This document shows positions 27,965-36,697 of a DNA stretch of 64,000 nt, in pieces. The stretch's first letter is position 1; each line of letters begins with the position of its first letter. The stretch is from Hyphomicrobiales bacterium (lineage in GTDB: Bacteria; Pseudomonadota; Alphaproteobacteria; Rhizobiales; Beijerinckiaceae): NCBI GenBank assembly GCA_019247605.1, contig JAFBAS010000059.1, forward strand, positions 1-64,000, given 5' to 3'. A model generated the notes under the pieces. That model had not been told where the DNA came from and ran no database searches. It was given only the letters and a program-made list of their open reading frames with translations. Made by a program: the position numbers and the translations under genes.

Positions 27965-29788
27965 ATGAACAGGAGAGCCTTGCTCAAAGGAGCGGCATCG
28001 ACGCTGTTTTTTCCGTGCGTATCGGCCTTGTCCGGCGCGCCGGTGCGAGCCGCCGCCGGCGATCGCGCCCTCACGCGGATAAGGCCCACGGATCCCGATT
28101 GGCCGTCGCCGGCTCAATGGCAGGAGTTACGGGAAAAGGTGAATGGAAATCTGCTGGAAGTCCATTCGCCTTTGCACATTTGCGAAGAGGCGCCGGCCGG
28201 CGCGGCCTGCGACCACCTCTTCAAGGAGCTGAAGAACCCGTATTTCGTCGGCGACGACGTCGCGTTGACGCAAACGACCGGCTGGATCGATGCGTGGACA
28301 TTGCGCCCCAGCGTCTACGCGGTCGCCGCGAGAAGCGTGGAGGATGTGGTCGCCGCCGTCAATTTCGCACGTGAACGCAATTTGCGTCTCGTGGTGAAGG
28401 GCGGCGGGCACAGCTATCTCGGAACGTCCAACGCGCCCGATTCGCTCCTCATCTGGACGCGGGCCATGGACCAGATCGTCTTGCGGCCCGACTTCGTCGC
28501 CGAGGGCTGCGCGGTGGCCCCGCAACCGGCCGTGACCGTCGGCGCAGGTGCGATCTGGATGCACACCTATAACGAGGTCACGACGAAGGGCGGTCGCTAC
28601 GTGCAAGGTGGCGGTTGCGGCACGGTCGGTGTCGCGGGCCTCGTGCAAGGCGGTGGGTTCGGCAGCTATTCGAAAGCTTACGGGACCGCCGCTGCGGGAT
28701 TGCTCGAGGCCGAAATCGTCACCGCGGACGGGAAGGTGAGAGTCGCCAATGCCTGCACGAATCCAGATTTGTTCTGGGCCCTCAAGGGGGGCGGAGGGGG
28801 CAGCCTCGGCGTGGTTACCCGTCTGACGCTGAGGACGAGCGAGCTTCCTGGCTATTTCGGCCTGGTGTTGGCGACGATCGAGGCGACCTCCGACGAGGCC
28901 TTCCGCAAGCTCATGGGTCGCTTCCTGAGCTTTTGCGGCGAGAGCCTCGTCAACCCGCATTGGGGCGAGATCGTCAAAGTGCGGCCCGGTAATCGGCTCG
29001 AGATCGGCCTGGAGTGGCATGGCCTCGATGAGCGATCGGCAATGGCTCTCTGGCGTCCCTTTTTCGAGTGGGTCGAAGCGTCGGGGAAGGATTTCACCTT
29101 CAAACGGGCACCGTTCATTGTCAGCGTGCCGGCTCGCCAGCGCTGGGATCCCGGCTTCTTCAGGAGCTATGCGCCGCAGGCCGTGCTCCTGGACGACCGG
29201 CCCGGCGCTCCGCTGGAGAACATATTCTGGTCTGCCAATTTCGCCGAAGCCGGGCATTTCCTCCACGGCTTCGAATCGCTCTGGCTCCCTGCGACGCTTT
29301 TGCAAGCCGAGCGCCGCGAGGAACTCGTAGGCGCGTTGCTCGCGGCAGGCAGGCTCTGGACGGTCGAGCTCCACTTGCAGAAAGGCCTCGCCGGCGCCTC
29401 GGCCGAAACGCGCGCCGAAACTGCCGATACGGCCACGAATCCGGCTGTGCTCGACGCTTTCGCGCTCGCTATCATCGCTGGTGAAGGCCCGCCTGGCTAT
29501 CCGGGGCTCAAGGGTCGCGAACCCGATCTCGCCTTGGCGCGACGCCACGCGGCGCAAATCGTGAACGCCGTGAGCGAGCTCAAGAAAATCGCGCCTGACG
29601 GTGGTTCCTACGTCGCTGAAAGCAGCTACTTCGAAAGCGACTGGCAGAAATCGTATTGGGGTCAAAACTACGCGAGGCTCATCGCGATCAAGCGCAAATA
29701 TGATCCAGAGTGCCTCTTCTTCTGTCGTCACGGCGTAGGCACGGAAAATTGGAGCGATGATGGCTTCACGCGAGTGGCATTGCCTTGA
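27965..29788 (+). CDS. Tat-exported FAD-linked oxidoreductase (berberine-bridge-enzyme-like)
   Basis: A 607-residue protein from the ATG at 27965, which begins MNRRALLKGAAS, a twin-arginine export signal. RLVVKGGGHSYLG holds the histidine, and GGGCGTVGVAGLVQGGGFG the cysteine, expected for bicovalent flavin attachment. The C terminus (SYWGQNYARLIAIKRKYDPECLF) is the BBE segment. It probably oxidises an alcohol, sugar or alkaloid in the periplasm. The frame stays open upstream to 27701 but overlaps the divergent nat gene and lacks similarity. Confidence 0.9.
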   Translation: MNRRALLKGAASTLFFPCVSALSGAPVRAAAGDRALTRIRPTDPDWPSPAQWQELREKVNGNLLEVHSPLHICEEAPAGAACDHLFKELKNPYFVGDDVALTQTTGWIDAWTLRPSVYAVAARSVEDVVAAVNFARERNLRLVVKGGGHSYLGTSNAPDSLLIWTRAMDQIVLRPDFVAEGCAVAPQPAVTVGAGAIWMHTYNEVTTKGGRYVQGGGCGTVGVAGLVQGGGFGSYSKAYGTAAAGLLEAEIVTADGKVRVANACTNPDLFWALKGGGGGSLGVVTRLTLRTSELPGYFGLVLATIEATSDEAFRKLMGRFLSFCGESLVNPHWGEIVKVRPGNRLEIGLEWHGLDERSAMALWRPFFEWVEASGKDFTFKRAPFIVSVPARQRWDPGFFRSYAPQAVLLDDRPGAPLENIFWSANFAEAGHFLHGFESLWLPATLLQAERREELVGALLAAGRLWTVELHLQKGLAGASAETRAETADTATNPAVLDAFALAIIAGEGPPGYPGLKGREPDLALARRHAAQIVNAVSELKKIAPDGGSYVAESSYFESDWQKSYWGQNYARLIAIKRKYDPECLFFCRHGVGTENWSDDGFTRVALP

Positions 29789-30034
29789 GCTGATCATCAC
29801 CGCCAAGTCAGCACTTAGCTTGGACGAACTTAGAGCGGACCATATAGGCCGAATCGCTAAACATTTCCGCTCATTTTTTCTCGACATGATCTTTATACAA
29901 AATAGCTCGCGCCGTTGTGCCCAATGCTCTAATAGATGCGCACTCCTTATCCAATCACGTCATAAGAGGCGACCACATCGCGCCTCGTCGCTACCTCACC
30001 GGGAACGCAGTCGCACCTGCAAGAGGATCTGGGA

Positions 30035-30498
30035 ATGATCTCGGTTCGACCATTCGAGGACCAGCACGCGCCAGCGCTTGCTGAAATAATGATCGAGATG
30101 ACGCGTTTCTATGGCGCCTCTATTCCAAAGAATGCGAGGATCACAGAAGACATTATTGGCCATTCAAAAAACATTGACATCCTCCTCGCTTTCAATCGGG
30201 AAGCGCCTGTGGGCTTCGCCACTTTCACCACGCTTTTTCCAGTCGGGGGCCTGCGATCATTTACGTATATTCAGCAGGTATATGTCGGGGCGGCCGCCCG
30301 ACGCCTTGGTGTCGCGCAGCGCCTGATGTCGGCGATCGCCCGCACGTCCAAAGCCCGCGGTTGCCAACGATTGGAATGGGCAACAGCACGGAAAATATTG
30401 CCGCTCGCGCCCTCTATGACGGCTTGGGAGCGAGCGGCTCAACTAAAATTCAATATGTTCTGGAAGGCGATGCTCTGGATAAATTAGCAGCCGTCTGA
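30035..30498 (+). pseudogene. GNAT-family N-acetyltransferase, frameshifted near its C terminus
   Basis: The first 116 residues form a normal GNAT fold up to RLEWATA, with the acetyl-CoA-binding strand-loop IQQVYVGAAARRLGVAQRLM. Just after, the reading frame loses similarity and stops at 30487, whereas the next frame carries the expected NIAARALYDGLGASGSTKIQYVLEGDAL and ends at 30498. Loss of one base in CACGGAAAAT near 30390-30400 explains it. The protein as encoded lacks the last helix and strand. A sequencing error is possible. Confidence 0.75.
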
Positions 30499-30592
30499 TT
30501 TCTGCTTGAAACCGATGATCCTTACCAAATCGCGATCGTGCTGGCGCTTTCTGTATGATGACTAAACGGTTTGAAATGGCCGCTTCCACCCC

Positions 30593-31138
30593 TCAGGGCG
30601 TCAGCACCAGGCGGTTGTCGACCACTTGGAAGCCGGAGAGACGCTTGAGGAAGGTCATGCCCAGGAGGCTTATGCGCGCCGCGCCGCGCGGCAGGACGAG
30701 GCTGGAGACATCCCGTACATGGATTTGGCCGAGCGAGACCTCGCGAAGGTCGGTCTTCGCCGCCATGACTACCCCGTTGGCCGTGTTGACCTGTTGATTG
30801 TAATCGCTCGGGAAGGGATGGATGCCGGCGCGCTCGGCATCCTCCGCGGTAAGCGCGACCGAATAGGCGCCTGTGTCGACGAGCATCCTTAAGGTCGCCC
30901 CCTCGACGACCACCTCGGCCTGGAATTGGCCTGCCCGATCTCCGATGAGCGTCATCGGCCCGCTGCCGAAAGCCGGGCCCGGCGCGGCGCGAATGAGGGC
31001 GGCTTCGGCCGTGGGAGGTGCCGCGCGCGAAGGCTCAGGCGCCTTGCGAAAGGCCTCGAACCCTTTCGCCGCGACAAGGATCACGGCCAGCGCGACGATG
31101 ATGAGGCGGCCTGCGAATTTGAAAACATCGACGAGCAT
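30593..31138 (-). CDS. TIGR02281-family retropepsin-like aspartic protease, membrane anchored
   Basis: From the ATG at 31138 (MLVDVFKFAGRLIIVALAVILVAA) a single membrane helix precedes a periplasmic domain with MLVDTGAYSVALT, the DTGA active-site motif of clan AA proteases, and VLPRGAARISLLGMTFLKRL at the end. The active enzyme is expected as a dimer, since only one DTG is present. The frame extends upstream to 31213 without similarity. Substrates are unknown. Confidence 0.85.
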   Translation of the reverse strand: MLVDVFKFAGRLIIVALAVILVAAKGFEAFRKAPEPSRAAPPTAEAALIRAAPGPAFGSGPMTLIGDRAGQFQAEVVVEGATLRMLVDTGAYSVALTAEDAERAGIHPFPSDYNQQVNTANGVVMAAKTDLREVSLGQIHVRDVSSLVLPRGAARISLLGMTFLKRLSGFQVVDNRLVLTP

Positions 31139-31299
31139 GGCCGATCCCGGGAGTGGCAGACGCGCGACATCGTCGCGAGCTCCGGTTGAGGAGATATTGA
31201 GGGCGCGCGTCAAACTTCATCCATCGCGCTATTGTGGTGAAGGAAGCGTCGAGGGAATCCCTCAACTGCTCGCGACACCCTTGCACGCAAAACGGTGAA

Positions 31300-32262
31300 T
31301 CAGGCGCGAGCTTTGAACGCGCCCTTCTGCGTTCCCGCCACTCCGACGCGCTTGATTTCCCATTCGAGCTCGACGCCCGAGTTGTCGCGCACGCGCCGCC
31401 GCACCTCTTCCCCCAAGGCCTCGATCTCATCGGCCGTGGCACCACCATGGTTGATCAGGAAGTTGCAATGAAGCTCGGAAACTTGCGCGTTGCCGAACCG
31501 CAACCCTCGGCACCCGGCCGCGTCGATAAGCTCCCAGGATTTGCGCCCCGGTGGGTTCTTGAAGGTCGAGCCGCCCGTATGAGTGTTGACGGGTTGAGTG
31601 GATGAGCGTTTGCCGGTGATCTCTTGCATCTCGGCGCGGATCGTCTCTTCATCGCCTTTGCGCCCTTGGAAAACGCCCTCGATGAAGATGAGATGATCGG
31701 GCGCCCCCGAGCGGCGATAGGAAAATTGCATCTCGGGATTCTTCAAGATCACCATCTCGCCGGAGTGATCGAGCGCTTTTGCTTCGACGAGCAGGTCCTT
31801 TGTCTCGCCGCCATAGGCGCCCGCATTCATGCGCAGCGCGCCGCCCACGCTTCCCGGAATGCCACGATAGAAGGAAAGTCCGGAAAGGCCAAATTTTGCA
31901 GCGCCAAGCGCGAGCTTCACATCGGGTGCTCCGGCGCCTGCACGAACCCGTTCGCCCGCGTCCTGCTCGACCCGCATGAAGCCTTTGCCGAGGCGGATCA
32001 CGATGCCCGCCACTCCGCCATCGCGCACCAGAAGGTTCGAGCCGAGCCCGATCGTGAGGATCTGCATCTCGCGCGCGAGCGGCGTCTTTTGCACAGCGCT
32101 GAGGAAATGGCGAAGATCCTCGAGATCGTCCGGCGTGAACAGAAGCTCGGCCGCGCCACCGGCGCGAAACCAGGAGATCGGCGCGAGGGGAGCATCCGCC
32201 GCAAGTTCTCCACGCAAGCGCGGCGCGGCGGCACGAAGCGCGTTCAAAAGATCTTGCGTCAT
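31300..32262 (-). CDS. murB: UDP-N-acetylenolpyruvoylglucosamine reductase MurB
   Basis: A 320-residue type I MurB: FAD-binding LTIGLGSNLLVRDGG, GIPGSVGGALRMNAGAYGG, catalytic serine in GGSTFKNPPG and glutamate in GVELEWEIKRVG. It makes UDP-MurNAc for peptidoglycan. In most alphaproteobacteria murB sits between murC and ddlB in the division cluster; here it is isolated between a protease and a GST gene, so check for a second copy. Confidence 0.95.
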   Translation of the reverse strand: MTQDLLNALRAAAPRLRGELAADAPLAPISWFRAGGAAELLFTPDDLEDLRHFLSAVQKTPLAREMQILTIGLGSNLLVRDGGVAGIVIRLGKGFMRVEQDAGERVRAGAGAPDVKLALGAAKFGLSGLSFYRGIPGSVGGALRMNAGAYGGETKDLLVEAKALDHSGEMVILKNPEMQFSYRRSGAPDHLIFIEGVFQGRKGDEETIRAEMQEITGKRSSTQPVNTHTGGSTFKNPPGRKSWELIDAAGCRGLRFGNAQVSELHCNFLINHGGATADEIEALGEEVRRRVRDNSGVELEWEIKRVGVAGTQKGAFKARA

Positions 32263-32373
32263 TCAGTCATCCTGTGCGAGCGGCGCGGATCAATGTCCGG
32301 CTTTCGCTGCAGATTCAAGATCCATGAACCGCCGCGCGATTCCGCTCATGTGCGATTTTCGTCACGTCCGATC

Positions 32374-33078
32374 TCAACCTGCGGCGGACACGAGAGATGT
32401 CACGAATTTCGGCAAAGGGCGGCCTTGTGAGACGAGATAGGCCGCCATGGCCGAGACCACGCTTCGCACGGCGGGCCTCGCGGTGATCTCCTCCCGCCAC
32501 CGCAGAAGCTTCGGCGTCGCATCCGTCATCGGTGCGCCCATTCGTGCGCCGAAGAACTGTGCCATGTAAAAAGCGATATCGGCGTAGGAATACGTTCCGG
32601 CGAGAAAGCTCTTTCCCGCCAGAAGCTCTTCCATCTCGGAATAATAACGTGCCGCCGCCTCGCGCGCCGCGACTGCTATGGGATCGTCGGGCATCTCCTG
32701 GAGGGACATGAGGCGGACGATCGGCGGAAAAAACACCTCGTCGGATTTGTGCTCGAGGAGGCGCGCGCGGGCCCTTGCGTCGATCTCGCGCGGCCACAAT
32801 GGCGGTTCCGGCCGCAAATCCTCGAAATACTCGAATATCTGGGTGGAATCGAAGATTTCGACATCGCCATGCACCAGCACAGGCACTTGTCGCTTCGGGT
32901 TGATGCGGACGACTTGCGGGTGCTTTGGCTCGTAAAGCCGATTCATGTCGAAGGGCACCATCACGAGTTCGAATTCGAGACCCTTTTCGCGCGCGGCGAT
33001 CTCGGCCTTGGCGCCGAACATGCTCAACGGGCCGGAGTAGAGGGTCATCGGGCGAGAGAGCGGCGTCATTCTGGTCAT
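32374..33078 (-). CDS. Glutathione S-transferase family protein
   Basis: The N-terminal thioredoxin-like domain reads MTLYSGPLSMFGAKAEIAAREKGLEFE, with VPVLVHGDVEIFDSTQIFEYFED as the glutathione-binding ESxxI-like segment; the helical domain carries YSYADIAFYMAQFF. The start at 33078 has GAGG 7 bp upstream; a closer ATG at 33048 begins exactly at the fold. Substrate unknown. Confidence 0.88.
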   Translation of the reverse strand: MTRMTPLSRPMTLYSGPLSMFGAKAEIAAREKGLEFELVMVPFDMNRLYEPKHPQVVRINPKRQVPVLVHGDVEIFDSTQIFEYFEDLRPEPPLWPREIDARARARLLEHKSDEVFFPPIVRLMSLQEMPDDPIAVAAREAAARYYSEMEELLAGKSFLAGTYSYADIAFYMAQFFGARMGAPMTDATPKLLRWREEITARPAVRSVVSAMAAYLVSQGRPLPKFVTSLVSAAG

Positions 33079-33232
33079 CGGCGAACCTCGCAATTCTTAG
33101 GTGAATCGATGTCCATACATGATCTCGCAGGACCGCGTTCGCCAAGGCCGTTTACGTTTTCGTAGCCTGAGCGCCGCAGCATGGGCCGGTGGCGGTTCGC
33201 ACCGACCAACGAGATTCGAGAAAGCTGAAATC

Positions 33233-33559
33233 ATGGCGCTCTTTGCCAAAGGTCTCGCGATGCCATTCCTCGGGCTTCTGGTCGCGGCGCCGGGCGAGCC
33301 GTCCCCGGCGTCGGGCGACGTTCCTGGGGCCGTGATCGCGACGCTTTCGCGGCGTTTCGTGAGCGATCCGGCGCCGCTCGTTCGTGGACTCGTGATCAAG
33401 CCGGACCGGCGCATGCCCGGCTTTGTCGCCTGCGGCGAAGTCGGCGTGAAGGACAGCCAATACCAAAGGTTTTTCGTCACCGTACCGGGCGGTCTTGCGG
33501 TTCTCGAGAGCGACGAGCGCGATCTTCTCGCCCGCTATTGGGAGCTCAACGCCTGTTGA
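33233..33559 (+). CDS. Small secreted protein of unknown function
   Basis: From ATG 33233 the protein has about 108 residues with a hydrophobic start (MALFAKGLAMPFLGLLVAAPG) that looks like a signal peptide. The rest includes RGLVIKPDRRMPGFVACGEVGVKDSQYQRFFVTV. I do not recognise a family. Its 3' end overlaps the convergent peptidase gene by 14 bp. Confidence 0.6.
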   Translation: MALFAKGLAMPFLGLLVAAPGEPSPASGDVPGAVIATLSRRFVSDPAPLVRGLVIKPDRRMPGFVACGEVGVKDSQYQRFFVTVPGGLAVLESDERDLLARYWELNAC

Positions 33560-34247
33560 CCTCGACGACCGGGAGGGAGCTCGTCGAAGCCACCGCACCG
33601 ATCTCCGCATCCTCGCTGTCGACGAGGGACACCCAGGTGTTCTCATCAGCCTGCGCCTGTCGTTTCAGGAAGGCGTAACCCGTCTCGTCCCAGCGCAGCA
33701 CCTTGTCGGTGAGGTTGTCGAGCACGAAGTCGCCCTGATCGGTGGTTACCGTGAGAATCGCATGGCCTTCGCCGCGATGGTCGAGCACCACGGTCGCGAG
33801 CGCCGCCGAAAGCGGCCAACCGGCCTCGATCAACATCTTGCGCTTCAAGAGCATGAAGTCGCTGCAATCGCCGGCGCCGTCGTCCGGATAAGTCCACCAA
33901 TCGACGAGCGCGTCGCGATCCAGGTGGTAATGCTCGTCGTCCGTCCGCGCCGTGATGGTCCGGTTGGCAAGTGTGTTCACCGCGATGAGGAGGTGGCGTG
34001 CCTGCGGCGTGAGCGCGACGTTCACGGGCGCCTGTTTGCCCGCATTGCATTCATCCGCCTGCACCCGGCAGAGATTGTGCCAGCCGATCGGTTTGCGCGT
34101 CTCGGCTCCCGCCGGCGTCCAGCTCGCGTGATGCGCGCCGGCAATTTTTCGCGCGGGTGCTGGCGATGCGGTCGCCTTCAACGCCATGGCGGTCACGCCG
34201 TAGCCGACGAGTCCCGCTAGCAGAAGCTTGATGATCCCCGTTGTCAT
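33546..34247 (-). CDS. Bacterial transglutaminase-like cysteine peptidase (BTLCP, family C93)
   Basis: A secreted or membrane-anchored protein (MTTGIIKLLLAGLVGYGVTAMAL) with the papain-like triad: Cys in GAGDCSDFM, His in GEGHAILTV and Asp in FVLDNLTDKV. This is the BTLCP family, related to LapG, abundant in Rhizobiales. The start at 34247 is supported by AGGGG 6 bp upstream; the frame runs to 34283 otherwise. A role in cleaving a surface protein is likely by family but the target is unknown. Confidence 0.85.
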   Translation of the reverse strand: MTTGIIKLLLAGLVGYGVTAMALKATASPAPARKIAGAHHASWTPAGAETRKPIGWHNLCRVQADECNAGKQAPVNVALTPQARHLLIAVNTLANRTITARTDDEHYHLDRDALVDWWTYPDDGAGDCSDFMLLKRKMLIEAGWPLSAALATVVLDHRGEGHAILTVTTDQGDFVLDNLTDKVLRWDETGYAFLKRQAQADENTWVSLVDSEDAEIGAVASTSSLPVVEVNRR

Positions 34248-34417
34248 TTTGACCCCTTCCCTGAGGTGGGGCCAAGCTCGCATGCAAATTCTTCGGGGTG
34301 CCCAAATTTGAGCATCGGATTCGAGCGGATCGATTTACGCCCGATTAGGCAAACCCCTATTCACGGCCGTGTGCTTGTGGTCGAGCGATCCGAGGAGCGC
34401 GAGGGGAAGGGATCAGC

Positions 34418-34439
34418 GGTTCACTCCATTTCGTGAACC
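34418..34439. promoter_or_regulatory. Inverted repeat in the intergenic region before the BTLCP gene
   Basis: GGTTCAC (34418-34424) and GTGAACC (34433-34439) form a perfect 7-bp dyad with an 8-base centre, about 170 bp upstream of the peptidase start. There is no T-run on either side, so it looks more like an operator than a terminator. The rest of 34248-34534 holds no gene. Confidence 0.4.
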
Positions 34440-34534
34440 CCCTTCTCGAGGCTCGCTGCCGCGAGCTTCGCCGGTGGTGACACCGTGTTGGCGTGAGCCC
34501 GTCGGCGCGAACCCCGCTTAGATATACGGCGGCA

Positions 34535-35089
34535 TCATCGCCTCAGCTTCGGCGGGGGGTAGGTCGGGTCGTTGAGGCAGGCGTTCATCCACTCCCGATC
34601 CCGACCGGAAATCGGCTGCGTAAAGCTTGAAAGCTTCGGAAGCCCGGCCGATTTGCCGATATCGGCGCAGGATCGGTCTCTCGCGCCGAGCTCGAATATC
34701 CGACCGGCACAAATCAATAGCGGCCGGTCGGTCTTCATCCATTCGGAAGGGGCGAAAGGCACGGCCTGCCCTGAGCACGCGATGCTCGTTTCGGCGCCAG
34801 GCGTTCCGCAATTATACGTCACGCGGCCGGAAAGGCCCTGGGTCTCCGCAATGAGGCGCCCTTCAAAGTCGCGAGCATCGGCCGAGTAATGCCATAAGCC
34901 GCAAATGCGCTCCTCTTTTTGCTCGAGGATGAAATAGTGGCAGGCGGGCTCGCCCTTGCCGCTTTGGCAAGCTTCCCACACCCCGTGGAAAGGCGCTGAC
35001 GGATCGGCATGTGCGCCGGCGCGCGGGAGAATGAGCGCGAGTGCAAGCGCGGCGGCGCACAGAGAGGGATGATGGCGCTCCTTGCGCAC
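34535..35089 (-). CDS. Secreted protein of unknown function
   Basis: From the GTG at 35089 the product has about 184 residues with a signal peptide (HHPSLCAAALALALILPRAGAHA). The mature part has six cysteines, including EACQSGKGEPACHYFIL, ERICGLW and VTYNCGTPGAETSIAC, suggesting disulfides. No family recognised. A longer frame to 35182 would overlap the M20 gene upstream, so the shorter start is preferred. Confidence 0.65.
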   Translation of the reverse strand: MRKERHHPSLCAAALALALILPRAGAHADPSAPFHGVWEACQSGKGEPACHYFILEQKEERICGLWHYSADARDFEGRLIAETQGLSGRVTYNCGTPGAETSIACSGQAVPFAPSEWMKTDRPLLICAGRIFELGARDRSCADIGKSAGLPKLSSFTQPISGRDREWMNACLNDPTYPPPKLRR

Positions 35090-35130
35090 GAAGTGGGTCT
35101 CGCGCCTGCCGGGTCTCAGCGTTCCGAGGT

Positions 35131-36336
35131 TCAGCGTTCCTCGGAGGCCCAGCCCAGCTCTTGCTGCACGAGGCTTGCCCAATAGGCGGCGCCGAGCGCC
35201 AGGATGTCGTCGTTGAAGTCATAGCGGGGCGTGTGAACCTGATGCACTTCGCCTTTCGGGTTCGCGCCGTTGCCAATGCGCATGAAGACGCCCGGCTTCT
35301 TCTGCAGCATGTAGGCGAAATCCTCGCCGCCTGTGCTGAGCTGCACATCCCCCACGTTCGCTTCCCCGACGACCGCGGCGGCGGCGGCGCGCGCGACCGG
35401 CATCTTTTCCTCCCAATTCACGGTGGGTGGACAGAGCGGTTCGTATTCGAGCCGAGCCTCGCACCCATGCGCCGTGGCAAGGGTCGCAGCGAGCTCTTCG
35501 AGCCGACGCCTGATGACTGCTTGCGCCTCGGTGCGGAAGTAACGGGCGGTGCCGCGCACCACGATCTTCGATGGCATGACGTTCGGCGAGTTGTAGGCGC
35601 CGCCGCTCACATGCCCGACGCTGAGAGCGGCGCTCTCCGTCGGGTGGAGATTGCGCGGCAGGATGGTGTGCACACCGAGAAGGAAATGGCCGAGCACCAC
35701 CGTCGCGTCCGTCGCCAGATGCGGCGAGGAGCCGCCATGGCCACCGGTGCCGGTGAAGGTGACGCCCCAAAAGTCCGAACCCGCGAGCATCGGGCCTTCG
35801 CGCGTCGCGAATTTCCCGACCGGGAGGCCAGGCGAGTTGTGAAGCCCATAGACGCTGTCGCAAGGGAAACGGTCGAACAAACCATCGGCGATCATCGCAG
35901 GCGCGCCCGTTCCTGCCTCCTCGGCCGGCTGGAAGATGAAATGCACGGTGCCGGCGAAATCGCGCTCGCTCGCGAGATATCGCGCGGCACCAAGCAGCAT
36001 CGTCGTGTGCCCGTCATGACCGCAAGCGTGCATCTTGCCCGGCACGACCGAGGCGTGAGAAAAGTCGTTCGCTTCCTCGATGAAGAGGGCATCCATGTCG
36101 GCCCTCAACCCGATCGCCCTTTGTCCCGGGCGATTGCCCTTGAGTGTGCCGACCACGCCGGTTCCGCCGATGTGTTCCGTGACGTCGATGCCCCAGCCGC
36201 GAAGCTTTTCGGCGACGAGGCCTGCGGTCCGTACCTCTTCAAATCGCGTTTCCGGGTGCTTGTGGATGTCCCGCCTGATCTCGATGAGCTCCGGCGCGAA
36301 AGCGTTGATCGCGTCGAGAATAGCCTTTTTCGCCAT
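35131..36336 (-). CDS. M20-family amidohydrolase (hippurate hydrolase/aminoacylase type)
   Basis: A 401-residue metallopeptidase of the M20D group: GLRADMDALFIEE, MHACGHDGHTTMLLGAAR and FIFQPAEEAGTG supply metal-binding Cys/His/Glu residues; QLSTGGEDFAYMLQ follows near the C terminus. It hydrolyses N-acylated amino acids or similar amides. The start at 36336 has AGGAG about 12 bp upstream. A close paralogue lies at 56810. Confidence 0.9.
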   Translation of the reverse strand: MAKKAILDAINAFAPELIEIRRDIHKHPETRFEEVRTAGLVAEKLRGWGIDVTEHIGGTGVVGTLKGNRPGQRAIGLRADMDALFIEEANDFSHASVVPGKMHACGHDGHTTMLLGAARYLASERDFAGTVHFIFQPAEEAGTGAPAMIADGLFDRFPCDSVYGLHNSPGLPVGKFATREGPMLAGSDFWGVTFTGTGGHGGSSPHLATDATVVLGHFLLGVHTILPRNLHPTESAALSVGHVSGGAYNSPNVMPSKIVVRGTARYFRTEAQAVIRRRLEELAATLATAHGCEARLEYEPLCPPTVNWEEKMPVARAAAAAVVGEANVGDVQLSTGGEDFAYMLQKKPGVFMRIGNGANPKGEVHQVHTPRYDFNDDILALGAAYWASLVQQELGWASEER

Positions 36337-36586
36337 GGCCGGGACCATCTCCTGATTACGGGCCGCGACATTGTGACAGCGGCATCGGTGGGTCAAGCAA
36401 AGCCGGTTCAGAAAGTTGCCACCTGCGAACATGGCGCCTGTCCCGCTGGCAAGCGTTGATAGCCGGGCCTGATCCGCGATCAGGTCCGAGGACGGCCAGG
36501 ACGAAGCGGCAACGGCCTGCGCCGTCATGACCGTGCGTCGGCCCGATCATCCATGCCTGCCGCCGCCTACACGCGCAGAAGGAAGG

Positions 36587-36617
36587 CGTGGGTGACCGGA
36601 ACAAGTCCGGTCGTGAC
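36587..36617. repeat. REP-like palindromic element
   Basis: GACCGGA (36594-36600) and TCCGGTC (36606-36612) flank ACAAG, within GCGTGGGT...GTGACGAAG. This shape (GTGACCGGAACAAGTCCGG and its flank) is like the intergenic palindromes common in Rhizobiales. It sits between the two same-strand genes. Copy number elsewhere cannot be seen here. Confidence 0.55.
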
Positions 36618-36697
36618 GAAGCGGAATCGCCCCCGATCGACATCACCCGGCTTGGCCCGGAGATCCCTGCCTCACACCCACGCGACCCTTGGCGCCC

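Noticed and set aside
28127-29887. A 586-codon minus-strand frame opposite the Tat-exported flavoprotein
   Set aside because: Shadow frame; the plus strand has a twin-arginine signal and bicovalent flavin motifs.
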